The notes beneath the pieces are model-generated. The model made no database searches and was not told the origin of the DNA. It worked only from the letters and a program-made list of their open reading frames with translations. The position numbers and the translations under genes are program-made. Positions 1 through 11,471 of a stretch of DNA of 64,000 bases are shown in pieces (the first letter of the stretch is position 1; each line of letters begins with the position of its first letter). Source of the stretch: Hymenopellis radicata (taxonomy: Eukaryota; Basidiomycota; Agaricomycetes; Agaricales; Physalacriaceae); NCBI GenBank assembly GCA_015501595.1, contig JADNRX010000001.1, forward strand, positions 992,001 through 1,056,000, given 5' to 3'.

Positions 1-963
1 ATGGAGCGAAGGTCTACATTACGGGCCGACGCCTGGCAGTTTTGGAGGCCGCCGTCTCATCCGCAATGGGTTTGAGTGGTTCTCTTGTGGCGTAGGTGTC
101 CTGTGTCCAGCGCGGAAACCCTGCTCACACTACTTCAGACTGCAAATGGACGTCACGAACGAAGAATCTGTAAAAACGGCGGCTGAGATTGTCAAAGCTC
201 AAGATGGAAAGCTCGATATTCTCGTAAATAAGTACGCATTTCATAAAGGAAGGTTCGTATCTATACTGATCATATCTCTACAGTGCGGGCATCAATGGAC
301 CACTCCTTGACAAAGAAGGCTTCATGAGCAGAAAGATGGCTGCTGAAGACCCTTTGGAGCCAGAGTCCTTCAAGGACTGGGTCGACCTGTTTACCATCAA
401 CAGCATCGCGCCGTTCTTTGCCATACGCGCCTTCACCGATCTGCTTCTCGCTGGTGCTCGCTCGCGCGGTGCAGGCGCTACTTCTAGCGTGATCAACATT
501 TCTAGTGTTGCAACCTATGTCCGTTCGAATGTAACCTGCAACACGGTAAGTACCCGAGCACTTTGTTTTGTCTGATGCACTCGGCTGACTGGTAATGACA
601 TAGTTTGGTTATGGTCCCTCCAAGGCTGCTCTTGACCAGATCACAGTTGTGCTGGCCACCAATTTCGCGTCTAGGAAACTTCCTATTCGCATTAATCAAA
701 TCTCACCTGGCGTGTTCGCGTCGGAGATTACCGCGGGGGTGTTGGACGCCTTTGTTACCGAGGTTCCTCCTGGATGGGTGGCCGCGGTGCCTTCCGGGAG
801 AGCGGGAACGTAAGTCTAATATTTATCAATATCATGGACCATTGATTGACCGCAACTTAGCGAGGAGGAAATGGGGGCCACTGCGCTCTACTTGGCCACG
901 GCAGGCTACACTAATGGCGTCGACATAAAGCTCGATGGAGGCGTGTCTCTAGTTAATCCTTGA
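1..963 (+). CDS. Short-chain dehydrogenase/reductase, 5' end cut by the window edge
   Basis: Probable NAD(P)-dependent SDR oxidoreductase, resembling the fungal FabG/RhlG-like group; the substrate cannot be told. Exons read as <3..91, 139..231, 284..545, 604..809 and 871..963, with GT-AG introns of 47-61 nt. The first visible residues (GAKVYITGRR) are the second beta strand of the Rossmann fold, so the start codon and the TGxxxGxG nucleotide-binding motif lie left of the window. Visible family features are the end of the NAG motif at the second/third exon junction, a catalytic serine region (NISSVA), the YGPSK active-site motif (YxxxK) at the start of the fourth exon, the SPG motif after it, and the C-terminal DGG typical of classical SDRs. 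The frame is intact to the TGA at 961-963. Family is secure, substrate unknown. Confidence 0.88.
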
Positions 964-1368
964 TAATTGTGTCTAGTGAATCGTTGAATACAATCTTGAT
1001 ACAATCACGAGTTGACGAAGTCGCTGACTCCTGAGACACGGTCTAGGGTTAGGGTTTGTGACCTTCAACCCACGTCCACCCAATCCTATCCCAGACCTCT
1101 ATCGCCTTTACGAAAACCGTTATGTCTCGAACCAATTCTCAGCAAAACCAGACGGAATTTGAAGGATGGCATTATCATGCCTCGTTCGGACTCGTGAAGA
1201 TGCGCAGAATATGGGGACAAGACCTACAAAAGGTCGGGCTTTCTTTACTTTAGGACGTATTTTCTGATTCTCAGGACTTATTAGACCTATCCTATCGCGG
1301 AAACCACGCTTCCTACGCCCACTACACCACTGCCAGACTCTGATTCTGAACTCTACATATCACCTAAC
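964..1368. other. Intergenic stretch, no gene seen
   Basis: About 400 bases between the SDR stop and the next plausible start. Only short reading frames without protein-like composition are present. It presumably holds the SDR 3' UTR and the next promoter, but I see no clear TATA box. Confidence 0.4.
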
Positions 1369-1821
1369 ATGGACACCTCCTACATAAGCCAGACCGAACA
1401 AGAGCTGTCTCTTGTCAGCGATACTTCCTCCTTCACCGCATCCTCTGCGCCATCCTTTCTTTCAGATTCAGAGTCAGCCTCTGGCGTCGACTTTCCCGGT
1501 CTTGGCTTGTTCGGCGTTGTCACCGATGACTGCCACATACGACCCGTCGGACGCCTGCATCGTCTTTCGAGATCACTCCTTTCTCCCAGCCATACTGTCA
1601 TCTCAGAAGCCTTACTTGACGAAGTGTATGCGACTTTCTGCAACACATCGTTGAAGAACGAGCAGCAGTGGCGTCCTCAAAAAACCCTGACTCGCACGCA
1701 GAGCCAACCTATTCGCGCATTCAAGACGCTGGGCCATAGTCGCTCGACGGTTTCTAGTAGCCTCAAGAAGACGAATAGATCGATTAGTGGAAAATTAGAG
1801 CGTGCCCCATCCTGGCGATAG
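1369..1821 (+). CDS. Hypothetical serine-rich protein, single exon
   Basis: A 150-residue uninterrupted frame from an ATG in a reasonable context (AACATGG). The N-terminal 50 residues are rich in Ser, Asp and Glu. The middle holds a short hydrophobic patch (GLGLFGVV) followed by a segment that could fold (HTVISEALLDEVYATFCN, around residues 75-92). The C-terminal 50 residues are basic and Ser/Thr-rich. I recognise no family. The composition and the sensible C-terminal basic tail argue for a real gene; the absence of introns in an intron-rich genome and the small size argue for caution. Confidence 0.5.
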   Translation: MDTSYISQTEQELSLVSDTSSFTASSAPSFLSDSESASGVDFPGLGLFGVVTDDCHIRPVGRLHRLSRSLLSPSHTVISEALLDEVYATFCNTSLKNEQQWRPQKTLTRTQSQPIRAFKTLGHSRSTVSSSLKKTNRSISGKLERAPSWR

Positions 1822-2173
1822 GCATCTTCATCAGTAACACCTTGGAATTTGCCAATGCCAAAGACCAAATCGGGAAATAGAGTTGGAGGGAGAAGAGAGG
1901 ACTTATTGTCTGTATCATGAATCGCTTGCAAATAGAGCTTTTTTGTGTCTCACCACGTTGCCATCCTCTCTTGTGAGAGCAAAGTTATTTCGATCTGGAT
2001 CCCGGATCTGCTTTGTCCTTGGCCCTCAGCTTTTTGTTTTAACAAAAGGACGAAACCGAGAACAAAGTCCATCCTACTCAGGCGGCGGCGCATTGTTGGT
2101 CTTTGCCCGACCATTAAACAATGAGCGTCACTTTGTCAGATTAGCGTGCGTCGCTTTGACCTAGAGGTCCGCC

Positions 2174-2180
2174 TTATATA
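2174..2180 (+). promoter_or_regulatory. TATA box of the downstream gene
   Basis: TTATATA lies about 40 bases before the ATG at 2220, followed by a pyrimidine-rich stretch (CACATCCCTTCCC) directly before the start. This fits a core promoter with a short leader. Confidence 0.45.
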
Positions 2181-2219
2181 CAGCGCCCTCGAGCTGTAGA
2201 GACTCACACATCCCTTCCC

Positions 2220-3093
2220 ATGCAGCACTTTACACTTACGACGACACTTAACGACTACGAGTGGGGTCGAACCAAATCCAAGGAAGAACTTTTTGATCTG
2301 TACACCTGGCGTATGTTTTTTCTTTTATTAGCCTTTCCCTGGACTGACAGCCCCCGTCAACAGTGGGCGAATGGATAGAGCAAAACCCGCTGCTTGGAAT
2401 TGTTAGGATCGAACTAATGGACCGCGAAGAGGACGCCCTCCAATGTGAGTATGCTTACATATATGCGGACAGGCGCTCACGCTGATGACCTTTGAAGGGG
2501 GTGTCGCGACCGAGGTTCTATGGGGAACCCTACGAGAGAAACTCTCGCCAGATTATTTCAAGGATCATCCATGTTCGAGCGATATCACCGGTGCTAGGAA
2601 AAGTGAGCTTTACAAGTCGTTTCTTCGCCACATTTCCTGAACTTCATCCTAGTCATAGACGACGCGCGGACCAAGATTCTGCGCGCCCATCCAACCGAGT
2701 TCACTGGCGTACCACACTGCGATATTGCAGCAAACGATTTGAGCATCTCTTGGTTCTGTCACGGCCCTCTGATCGACAGACATCTCGGGATATCTTTGCA
2801 CGAAATACCGCACCCAACAAATGACAGGAAGAAGAATCTGTCATGCGACGAGGCGCTCAAGTGTTTTAACAAGGAAGTTGAAAAGCTGGAGAGTATGAGA
2901 TATCAAGCATTTGTGCGTAACATCAGGGATAAGCGGAATTGGGTAGAGCTGAAGAATTGTGAGCTTTCTCTTCACGACCTTCTCTCCATCAGCCTTACCC
3001 TCTCCGTCAGACATCCACTGCGTCTTCGCCCTGAGCTGCGACCGAATGATGTACCCACCGCTAAACACGAAGGGGAAGAGCAAGAGCGACTAG
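2220..3093 (+). CDS. Unrecognised fungal protein, multi-exon
   Basis: Reads as five or so exons: MQHFTLTTTLNDYEWG... to about 2310, then a short exon (LGEWIEQNPLLGIVRIEL), then from about 2498 (GVATEVLWGTLREKLSP), then from about 2655 (DDARTKILRAHPTEFTG, and later DIAANDLSISWFCHGP), and a last short exon to the TAG at 3091-3093. Total about 240 residues, hydrophilic, no signal peptide or membrane segment, rich in Trp, Asp and His. I do not recognise the family. Its end lies only 10 bp from the stop codon of the convergent DCC1 gene, so the 3' UTRs of the two must overlap. Introns all follow GT-AG with good branch regions, which supports a real gene. Confidence 0.6.
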
Positions 3094-3103
3094 ATTGTAA
3101 TCA

Positions 3104-4474
3104 TCATCCATTGTATTGTACACGGGCAGTATACCATATTCCTTGCGGATCTGTAATGGCCCTCGCGTATTTAAGAAGCAATTTGTCTCGTTCCTTCGAA
3201 TCGACGGCAAGATCGGAAAGAAATGGTGCGATGTCGTCGCTTTTCCATCGAGACCTCGTCAGGAAGAGGTCTGCGAAGCGCCGAGTAGGTTCTATCGGCA
3301 GCTCAGACGAAGGGAAGTACTTCAAGGCATCGTTAACATCGTCGTTAAGTGTGGAGGAGCTCAGATAGTTGCCCTATGCCTAGTGTTAGATAGGTCGAGA
3401 GAATGGAAAGGCGTGACTGACAGCAAGTAGATTTAGAGACACAGATGCCTCAAAAGTGTCTCCGACAGCCAACTTCCAGCTTGATATGAGTTCATCTTTG
3501 TCGATCGCGGTGTGCTGAGATGAGATGAGAGCATGATTAATTTGAGGAGATTGATCGTACTAACTCGATGAGGGCGTAATAGATTCAAGCCAATTTCGTG
3601 AACAACGCTGTCCACATCCATTTGCCAGAAGCCTTGTCGTATCTCTCCGAACCACGACATGACTTGTGTCGAAACTGATCTTGGGACTTCGTGGACATCT
3701 GCGAGAGCATTGCAGAGTTGTTCGACGCTTGCGTTTTGGTGGGAAAGAGAATCAGAAACCAATTGATTTAAGATCATTTCAAGAATGCTCCTAAGATAGA
3801 CAGGCGAAATCGGACGCAGTTCGCCTGCCATTCACGTCAGCCTACGAGGCATTTGAATGGCTGGCAACTGACCATGAATATTCAAGATACGCTTGTCTCT
3901 AAGCCCGCGCTCTAATTCCGCATCGCTGGCCTGTATGGTCTCTCTGATACTGTCGTAGAGTATACGAGTCCTCTAACAACGCGTTAGACGCGTCAAATAT
4001 TATGATCATAAACGCACATTGGAATCATCCTCGTCCTCCTCGACCGACGTCTCATCGTACTCACTTCCTTTCAACAAAGAGACCAGTTTGTGTAACTTCG
4101 GCACAGATGGTGTCAATTCGATGATCTCGTTGACTTGATCGCGTATAACGAGCTTGTCGTCGTCCAAGTCCATGCTCGACGCGTCAGGTGGAGTCACCAC
4201 AAGGACGGAGTTGGAGAGATTGACGGTTCGCATGATATAGGTCGATGTACTCGTGCATAATACCGCGTCTTCGTTGCCTTGGCCTCTTATCGTGAAGCTA
4301 GATACGATGAGTGTTGACGGCTTAGTTGCGAAGACAATGTGCTCACCGTGCAGGATAACCGTCGGCAATAGAGCGCTCAACGAAGGTGCAGAGCTCTGGA
4401 GGCAGTTCCAACAGCTTGAAAGTGCCGGCTTCCGCTGTTGATTGAGATGAAAAACAAAGTTCGTGTTCAGTCAT
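3104..4474 (-). CDS. DCC1: Sister chromatid cohesion protein Dcc1 (Ctf18-RFC subunit)
   Basis: Subunit of the alternative clamp loader Ctf18-Dcc1-Ctf8-RFC, which acts on PCNA at replication forks and is needed for cohesion. Starts MTEHELCFSS at 4474; early residues FKLLELPPEL match the Dcc1 N-terminus. The second exon carries the family signature AVLCTSTSTY followed by NSVLVVTPP. The last exon (3325..3104) ends with RFADLFLTRSRWKSDDIAPF and LLLKYAR, the characteristic winged-helix C-terminus. Several short introns separate about five exons. The gene lies downstream of the SET-domain gene on the same strand with about 150 bp between them, and converges on the gene ending at 3093. No breaks seen. 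Identification rests on these family motifs and is confident. Confidence 0.88.
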
Positions 4475-4626
4475 GATGGTAGCGCTTAGAGGTGCCGAAT
4501 GTGGCTGTGTTGAATATTTCGGCGTTGAAGGTTTCTCAGGAATGTCGACACACCAACGGCAGGTCTGAAGTCTACGATGAATGCATTCTATGTGCAAATT
4601 ATAAGTTATGCTACACTACTTTGAAT

Positions 4627-5996
4627 CTAGGCCACGCTGCGCGATACAGGACCAAGTTTTACGCCGATGATGCGCACGTATTCCATCTCCAACGCCTCTA
4701 GGACTCCGATGACATCTGGTGTAGCCATCCCGCTACCTGCGTATGACTTGCGCACCATGTCCAAGTACCTGGCGACATTTTCCGCATCATCAAACGCAAA
4801 CGCCACCCCCGCCAACTGCTTCAGGACAAGTCTATACCAGTAGGTATCCTCTAGACCTTCTTGCTCGATGAGTTCCTTGAGCTCTCGAAGTCGAACGTCG
4901 TATCCGAATGTGTTGTCCTGGATCCAAGAGTAGAAAGAGTCCGCAAGTTCCCATGGGTTAACGCGAAAGATGTCGGCTCTTCGCGCATCGGAAGCCTCTG
5001 CATCAGCGCAAGATTGACAGGCGCATGAGAACCAAAGCGCTTCTTGGCGAGCAGCTGAGAATCGGTGTTCGAGCTCACAGTATGTGATGCAGACTTCCTC
5101 GTCTTTCTTGATGCCTCTTACGGCGGTGAGACGCATCGCGAAAGTCGTCAAATCAAAGCTTAGTGAAGCATTCGGGCGGCAGCTGAAAAGTTCAGTAATT
5201 CAGCAATGCAACGTGCATAACAGCTTACCTGTGATTGATTCTAGACATGTCCTTGAAGACGCCCGTGTATGATGTCCCTAAAATGCATTCAATGAAATAA
5301 GCCTTGTGCTAGGCTAATACTAGTATCGACATACCCTCATCGACGTTGTCCAAGCCGTATATCTCCAAGCCATTCGTCTTGAATACGCCTCGAATGGGCC
5401 CATATTCGGGGAAGGAGTTCGTCAAGGAACTAAATGACCTTTGTGATGCTTCGTCCATGCGTCTGAAACATGTACCCAATTGCTCCTCGGTAAGAACAGG
5501 CGTAGACGATTGCTTGGGCACAGGTGCAATCATCATAGCTCGCTCTGTCATGATGAGGCTTCCAGGGTCGATATCGCGCGTCGCGCATAGACCAAGTGCC
5601 TTTCTTTCCACTGGGACTATCGCGTATGATAGTCCGTCCAAGGGATGTAGCAGCTCGTGAGGATAACCGCGGTCCTTGTTCTCATCGATCTTTGTGAGGG
5701 CCCGATTGGACAGAAAACATTCAGAGGAGCCGTCTTCTACTGCGCCACTGGGAGGTTTTGTACACAAGATGTACGATCGGAATTGTATGGGATCATCCGC
5801 CTCGCTGTCGGCGTCATCTGCGCTCGAGTACGTGGCTGCGGAGTAGGTTAAACGTGCGTGATAAGTCAAAAAAATAATGTCGTACAAGAGTCCAAGTCCG
5901 AGACAGAGCTTGGCGGAGAGGGCACCGCCGATTCGGTGTCAAGGCGGAGATGACAGCAGAAGCAGCACGGCGAAGCTGGGTAATCGGAGAGCTCAT
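4627..5996 (-). CDS. SET-domain protein, 5' exon structure unresolved
   Basis: Probable SET-domain protein lysine methyltransferase-like protein. The second large exon (about 5850..5330) carries the N-terminal SET strand (GLCATRDIDPGSLIMTE), and the catalytic core is split by introns: SRINHSCRPNAS (the RxxNHSCxPN motif, joined across an intron at about 5179-5228), then IKKDEEVCITYCE, and a post-SET-like CxC cluster (WFSCACQSCADAEASDARR). A helical C-terminus follows to the TAG at 4627. This layout resembles SMYD-like and fungal SET proteins without a visible MYND finger. The ATG at 5996 is just upstream, but its frame does not join the acidic segment DADSEADDP through an obvious intron, so either a small exon is missed or the start lies elsewhere. 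A TATAAAA sequence lies upstream at about 6064-6071. Confidence 0.8.
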
Positions 5997-6489
5997 TGTG
6001 GCAAGTGGCTGGTAGTCGATGTAGAGTGGGAGGTTGACTGACGGTGGAACAAGTGAGCAAGGGTTTTATACGTTTCTTAGCGCGTCAAGGACCAGTTCTA
6101 AAAGGCCACCACTTTGATCAACATTGACAACAATAGACCGTCCACAGAGTCAAAGACAATGAGAGTCCTTTGAACCTCGGGATGCCACATTCTGAGCCAT
6201 AGGTCTCTGTGATTCAAATTGAAATTGGGGAGAGCACCGTGGTAACGCGTGACCGTGTTGCTGACAAGAATAGATACTGCGACGATATCGTGTCTCTCTC
6301 TCCCATCTAGTGCATACGCATGTTGGCAATGTGGTGTACATGCGTCTGTATGCGTTGTCATATCGAGGACAATGGATGAGCACTGCCCAGGCATGCAGTT
6401 TGACACCTCGTGGCGCCACTGATCGCTCGGGGAAACAACGTCATGACGCAAACCTGCATTCTTGTTCCTTTCTCTCCTACCTCTTACAC
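5997..6489. promoter_or_regulatory. Divergent intergenic region, SET gene / CSC1-like channel
   Basis: About 490 bases between two divergent genes. A TATA-like TATAAAA on the minus strand near 6064-6071 fits the SET gene. The longest reading frame here (minus strand, 6098-6451) has no homology I recognise and is probably chance. Confidence 0.45.
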
Positions 6490-9400
6490 ATGTCTATATC
6501 GGCCGACCAAGTCAGCAAGAGCAATACTACAAAGACATTCGTTACCGCACTCGTTGTCAACGGCGGGCTCTTACTCGTCGAAGTTGGCGCCTTTATCGTG
6601 CTCAAGCAGAAGCTGGGCAGAATTTATCAGCCCCGAACATACCTACCACCGCCAGAGTATGTCTTCATGTTGCTCTCTGCCGCTTATCGCAGCTAACGGA
6701 GCCGGCGGTGCAGTAAGCGAGCAGACGAATTGCCCACGGGCCTATGGAAGTGGCTTCCTGCCCTCCTGCTGTCCCCAGCTGAGGATGTTGTACGTTTCTC
6801 TCGTGGATGATGCCAACATACAATGCCCAACGTCTTTACAGATACACAAGAATGGACTGGACGCGTACGTCGACTATCTACATCTTGCTGGACCCGCCTG
6901 ATCATCGTTCAGTTACATGTTCCTACGCTTCATCAAGATGCTCATATGGATCTTCTTGGTTTTCACAATAACAACATTCGCTATCATTGCACCTGCTGAC
7001 GTCGCCGGCGTCAAGTCTACCAACGAGGGTCTTGACCGGTTAAGCTGGACCAAGTGAGTTCAATTCTCTCCCATCGCACCCACTCTGGCCGACCTTCTGT
7101 CAGCGTCGTCGAACTAGGAGACCAGAAACGTTTTGCGGCGCACATTGTTGTAGTCTATTTATTAACCTGTGGGCGCCTTTTCTCCCTCGGTGTCAGACTG
7201 TCAGTTACCTAAACCTCGGCAGTCTTCGTTTTTTGGTTAATCCGTCGGGAAATGCTCCATTTCGTTCACATGCGCCATCAATTCCTTATCAGCAAGGACC
7301 ATGCTAGGCTTGCTCAAGCTCGGACAGTCCTCATCACCTCCGTTCCGGACGAGCTGGCCAATGAACATGATCTTCGTCAGTTCGCTAGTTTCATTCCAGG
7401 AGGCGTGGACAAGGTGTGGTTCTTCCGGGATACCAAGGTGCTCAATGAACTCTTCGAAGCACGTGAGGAGCTGTGCACCAAGCTCGAGGATGCCGAAGCC
7501 ACAATCCTACGGGATGCGACAAAAGCGTGGCGAGCTAAGGTCAAGGCTCATAAGAAGGCAACGAAGAAACAGAAGAATAAGGATGTGGAAAAGTCAGAGG
7601 ATTCGGAGTTGATTCCAAGCCCAATAGCGCGCGATCTTTTGGAGGAATTGGTTCCCCGAAAGAAACGTCCATCACATAGGACTGGCCTCTGGGGCTTGTG
7701 GGGGCAAAAAGTGGATACCATCGAGTGGGGCAGGGATGAGATCGCTCGGCTCAATGCAGCGATCGATGAGGAAAGAGCGAAGTCTGAGGGTAAATTTCTA
7801 GGGAGCGCTTTTGTTAGGTGTAATCTGCAGATGGGTGCCCACGTTCTAGCACAATGCGTCAGTTATCATGAGGTAAGATCGCGTGGCGTCGCATCCACGT
7901 CTGTATTAACTACTTTGCTTTAGCCGTTGACTATGTACGACAAGTGGCTGGAGGCACATCCCAAAGATATAGTGTGGCGAAACCTCGACGACGGCGCATT
8001 GGAGATGCGCTCGAGATATATAACATCATGGATTGCCACAATAGGACTAATCATCGGATGGGCATTCCCTGTGACGTTCATCGGTACTCTCAGTAATCTT
8101 GACGATCTGTGCACTCAAGTGTCGTGCGTCAACTTCATATTCACTTCTTGACTCTTCTTGATATACTTCTTTCAGCTGGCTGAGGTGGGTCTGTACGGCG
8201 CCGGATCCGTTACCAGCTATCGTCCAGGGTATTTTGCCACCCGCTCTTCTCGCTTTTCTTTTCGCGCTTCTGCCCTTCATACTGAAAGGTATGTTTCGGC
8301 CTCCCTCATCTGTGATCTGTTGACGATAGGGACAGGGCTCGCGTGGTATGAATGTATACCCCGTTATTCGTTGATATCCGTCAGCGTGTACCGCCGTTTT
8401 TTCTTGTTCCTTCTCATGTAAGTCCTTCTTGCCGTCTTGCTTTGACGTTCTCCAACACCTAAATTCTTAGACACGGTTTCCTCATCGTGACCTTGAGTTC
8501 GGGTATAACCAAAGGTAAGTCATAGCAGTTTGAGGCGTGCCGTGACTCAACTCATCGTTCAACAGCTATACAGGAGGCAAGCCTCTTTGATCTATGTTCT
8601 CGTTGCCCGGCTAACACCCATGTACAGATTATTGAACAGCCCACGCAGACTGTACAGAAGCTGGCTCAGCAGCTGCCTGGGGCTTCAATCTTCTTTTTAA
8701 CCTATCTCTGTACGGTCCTCTGCTGCTCATTTTTCTGCTCTCACACTCTGCCAGCAACGCAAGGATTGGCAGCTGCCGGAGGTGCCCTTGCGCAGCTCGT
8801 TCCTATCGTTTTGCACTACATAAGCAAGTGGTTCTTGGGACGCACACCTCGTCAAGCGTATTCAGTAACTTTCATGATGCCCTCCGTAGGTGGTCAATAT
8901 ATTTAGTAAGTTGACTGACTTGATGATCTTCAGGCCGACTTCGGCATTATCATGCCACGCCTTTCTCTTCTGGCGACCATTGCGTTTGCTTACAGTATAC
9001 TCAGTCCTCTCATTAACGTCATGGCGTTGATCAGTAAGCCCTCTCCCCCCCACGTGATGAAAACGGTTGACATGGCATAGGTTTCTGCATGTTCTTCCTT
9101 GCGTACAAGTTCTGTAAGTGAACGCGTTTAGATTCTAAGAGCTCTCCATTTAATCGGATCTCAGTGTGCACCCAGGTTTTCGATCAACCCGATGAAAGCG
9201 AAACCGGTGGCTTGTATTTTCCTATGGCCATTTCAAATCTCTGTACGTCGATTTCGTGCCTTCCTTTTCTGTTATTAATTGCCATCTCAAAAGTTGTTGG
9301 TCTATATATCGAGCAGATCTGTTTAGCGTGTCTGTTCTTCTTGAAGATTTCTATTGTGCGAACATCTTCACTCATCGAGGGAATCTTTATGATTCTGCTC

Positions 9401-10339
9401 GTCGCAATCACTGCCTGCTTCCAGGCCTACATCAAGAACAGCTTCGAGCGTAAGTGTTCGCACTGTAGAGACGGGATGCACAATAATGTTTTCAACAGCC
9501 ATAACTAAGTTCTTGCCGATGTCTTTGGCCACTAGCAAGATGGCCAAACGTTACGAAAGAGCTAGAGCAGAGAAGGCCGGTAAAGCTGCTGAAGAGGAAG
9601 AAATGGACCTCTTCAGTCGAAGTCGTGAGTCCAAATACCGCGTTTGCATTGATCTGTTTATGACGACGTATCAGAGGTGAAAAGATTGAGGCGACGTCTC
9701 AAGATGATTCCCAAGAAGGTAGACAACAAGCTTGACACTCTCAAGGCCATGCTCGCACCACGCAAGTCTGTGAGTTCAGATCGGGAGCGACTTCGAAAAT
9801 CCAACGACAGGGCGCGCCCCGAGGAGATTGCTATGACAGAGTTCAGTGAGAAAACAAGAGAGCAGTGTGCTGAGGACATCTCTGCTGCTACATCTAGCGG
9901 TACACAACCGGTTCCCTTGGACGGCGCTCCGGAGTTGTTCCGTGCAGCGTCTATAGACTCGAAGAAATCGAAGAAGTCCAACAAGTCTAAGATCATGCCT
10001 GTAGGCTCCAAGCAATCCTCACGACGTTCCTCTATCGCTAGCGACCGTCCGGATATGGCTCCTCCTGCAGCGGCAGGAGTCGATCTTTCAGACGAGGAAG
10101 ATGGCGATGACGATGCGGGTTTCGACGAGCATGCATTTGATCATCCTTCGACATATGAGGAACAGAAATGGATATGGATACCTCACGATACATTGGGCCT
10201 CAGTGAATTGTTAGTGCAAGACCTGAAGGACGCGGGAGTGGATGCAAGTGATGAGGGCGCGAATATGGATGAAAAAGGAGTGGTGGAGGTGTTTAGAAAT
10301 CCACCGGACGAGGAGTGGGCGGGTGGTCATGATCGTTAG
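6490..10339 (+). CDS. CSC1/OSCA/TMEM63-type calcium-permeable stress-gated channel
   Basis: Multi-pass membrane protein of the DUF221/RSN1_7TM family, osmosensitive cation channels of the plasma membrane or endomembranes. Starts MSISADQVSKSNTTKTF at 6490; the first TM helix follows directly (FVTALVVNGGLLLVEVGAFIVL), with the intron at 6657..6713 splitting the next segment. The cytosolic loop with the PHM7_cyt domain is the long exon from 7252 (HARLAQARTVLITSVPDE, the family's signature before an RRM-like fold, then a charged KKATKKQKNK insert). After it come the 7TM core helices over many small exons from about 7930 to 9450 (for example IATIGLIIGWAFPVTFIG and GLAAAGGALAQLVPIVLHY). The C-terminus (9677..10339) is a long basic then acidic, Ser-rich tail typical of the fungal PHM7_ext region. 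The number of introns (a dozen or more) makes exact exon ends provisional. Fungi carry several paralogues, so I give no symbol. Confidence 0.88.
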
Positions 10340-10850
10340 TCAAGCAGTGCTTCTATCCGTCATAATTTTGTATAACTCGCGCACACGCACACGGAACTCT
10401 AATAGTACACTGGATAATTACTGTCGTTTCTTCTTCTTCCGTTAGCTCTCCAAGTAGGATTGTCTCCTTTTCGAGACCGCTATCGCAAAGACAGGCGAGG
10501 ATCTCCCAGTTTCCAGCTGTCCAGGGAAGTCTGGAGTGCTGGGTAGGCAGGTTCTTACGAGAGCGCATTCAATATTCGTACAGATCAGCATTAACAACAC
10601 ATACATCGATGATGAGCACATCGTACTTCTCCCACTGGATGCATGCGCAAATGTCCTCGATAACGAAGGTCGAGATACTTAGTCGGGATGGGAGAGCTAT
10701 CTATCGTCGTGTTACTCTGAAGGCTATAGATATACTTGTCAACAACAATTTAGATGAAGATACGGACAATGTCACCTGGTAGCGCTGCATCGTGGAAAGC
10801 CCGCCATCGGGGTGAATACGCTTTGATCTCTGCCCAGTTCCGTCTGCGAC
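10340..10850. other. 3' flank of the channel gene, no gene seen
   Basis: Holds the channel 3' UTR and sequence with no convincing reading frame. A short alternating CA/GC run (GCGCACACGCACACG) lies near 10379-10393. The plus frame MKIRTMSPGSAASW at 10754 may be part of the relic that follows but cannot be tied to it. Confidence 0.35.
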
Positions 10851-11181
10851 GGTCCAATCTTTCACTGGGAGCGTGTTTTTACGCGATTTACGCGGCCTGT
10901 GAGCTGGTAAAGCGTGTCCTGACTCTTTTCAGCGTTGTATGAGAACTCCAACGAGTGGTTCCTGATTCTCGCCAATGCCTTAGTCGACGGTATTGGGTTT
11001 GGCTTATTCTTCGCAACAGAGGAGCGTTGCGTCCTCTCAGTAATATTGGGCTTCTTCGATAGTCTTATCCTGATTTAAGGTCCTCATCGGATATCCTGAA
11101 CCATCCAAGCGTGGGCGCTACATCTCGACCTGGGTGTTCATGATGAACCTCGGTCTTCAAGTTGTCGAAGGAGCGTACTAG
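10851..11181 (+). pseudogene. Relic of an Unc93-like major facilitator transporter
   Basis: Three small pieces match the Unc93-like transporter family in order: ALYENSNEWFLILANALVDG, then GIGFGLFFATEE, then after an intron-like gap VLIGYPEPSKRGRYIS followed by a TM-like segment. The motif GYPExxxRGRYIS is the family's cytosolic loop. The reading frame ends at a TAG at 11179-11181 in mid-helix, and nothing downstream resembles the remaining helices, while only about 100 of the usual 450 or so residues are present. This is best read as a truncated, decayed copy. Gene conversion or a missed exon cannot be excluded, but no N-terminal helices were found within 500 bases upstream. Confidence 0.6.
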
Positions 11182-11471
11182 GACTCAACATCAAGACATG
11201 CGGTGGGCTTACATGCGTTTCTTTATCTCCTCGTGCGTAGGCATTCTCACTGAGCTCCAGAATCCACGCGGCTTTTGCCGGGTTCTAAAGTCATCTTTCA
11301 CGCATGTTTTGTGTTTTTATCATCTTTCCGTGATTTGGGCTCAATACATACATTATACTAGAGCGTTGTTCTGAGTATCCTGACTCAGGATATGAAGAAG
11401 AAGAAGTTGAAGAAGTGCCTTTTCCAAATCATAAACGAAACGAAGAGAAGCAAACGAGGGGTTTCGATGTT

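Noticed and set aside
1..963. Secondary-metabolite cluster linking the SDR and the P450
   Set aside because: They are 57 kb apart with housekeeping genes between and no backbone enzyme, so no cluster is supported.
6098..6451. 117-codon minus-strand frame in the SET/channel intergenic region
   Set aside because: No family motif, odd composition rich in His, Cys and Trp, and it overlaps both promoters; probably chance.
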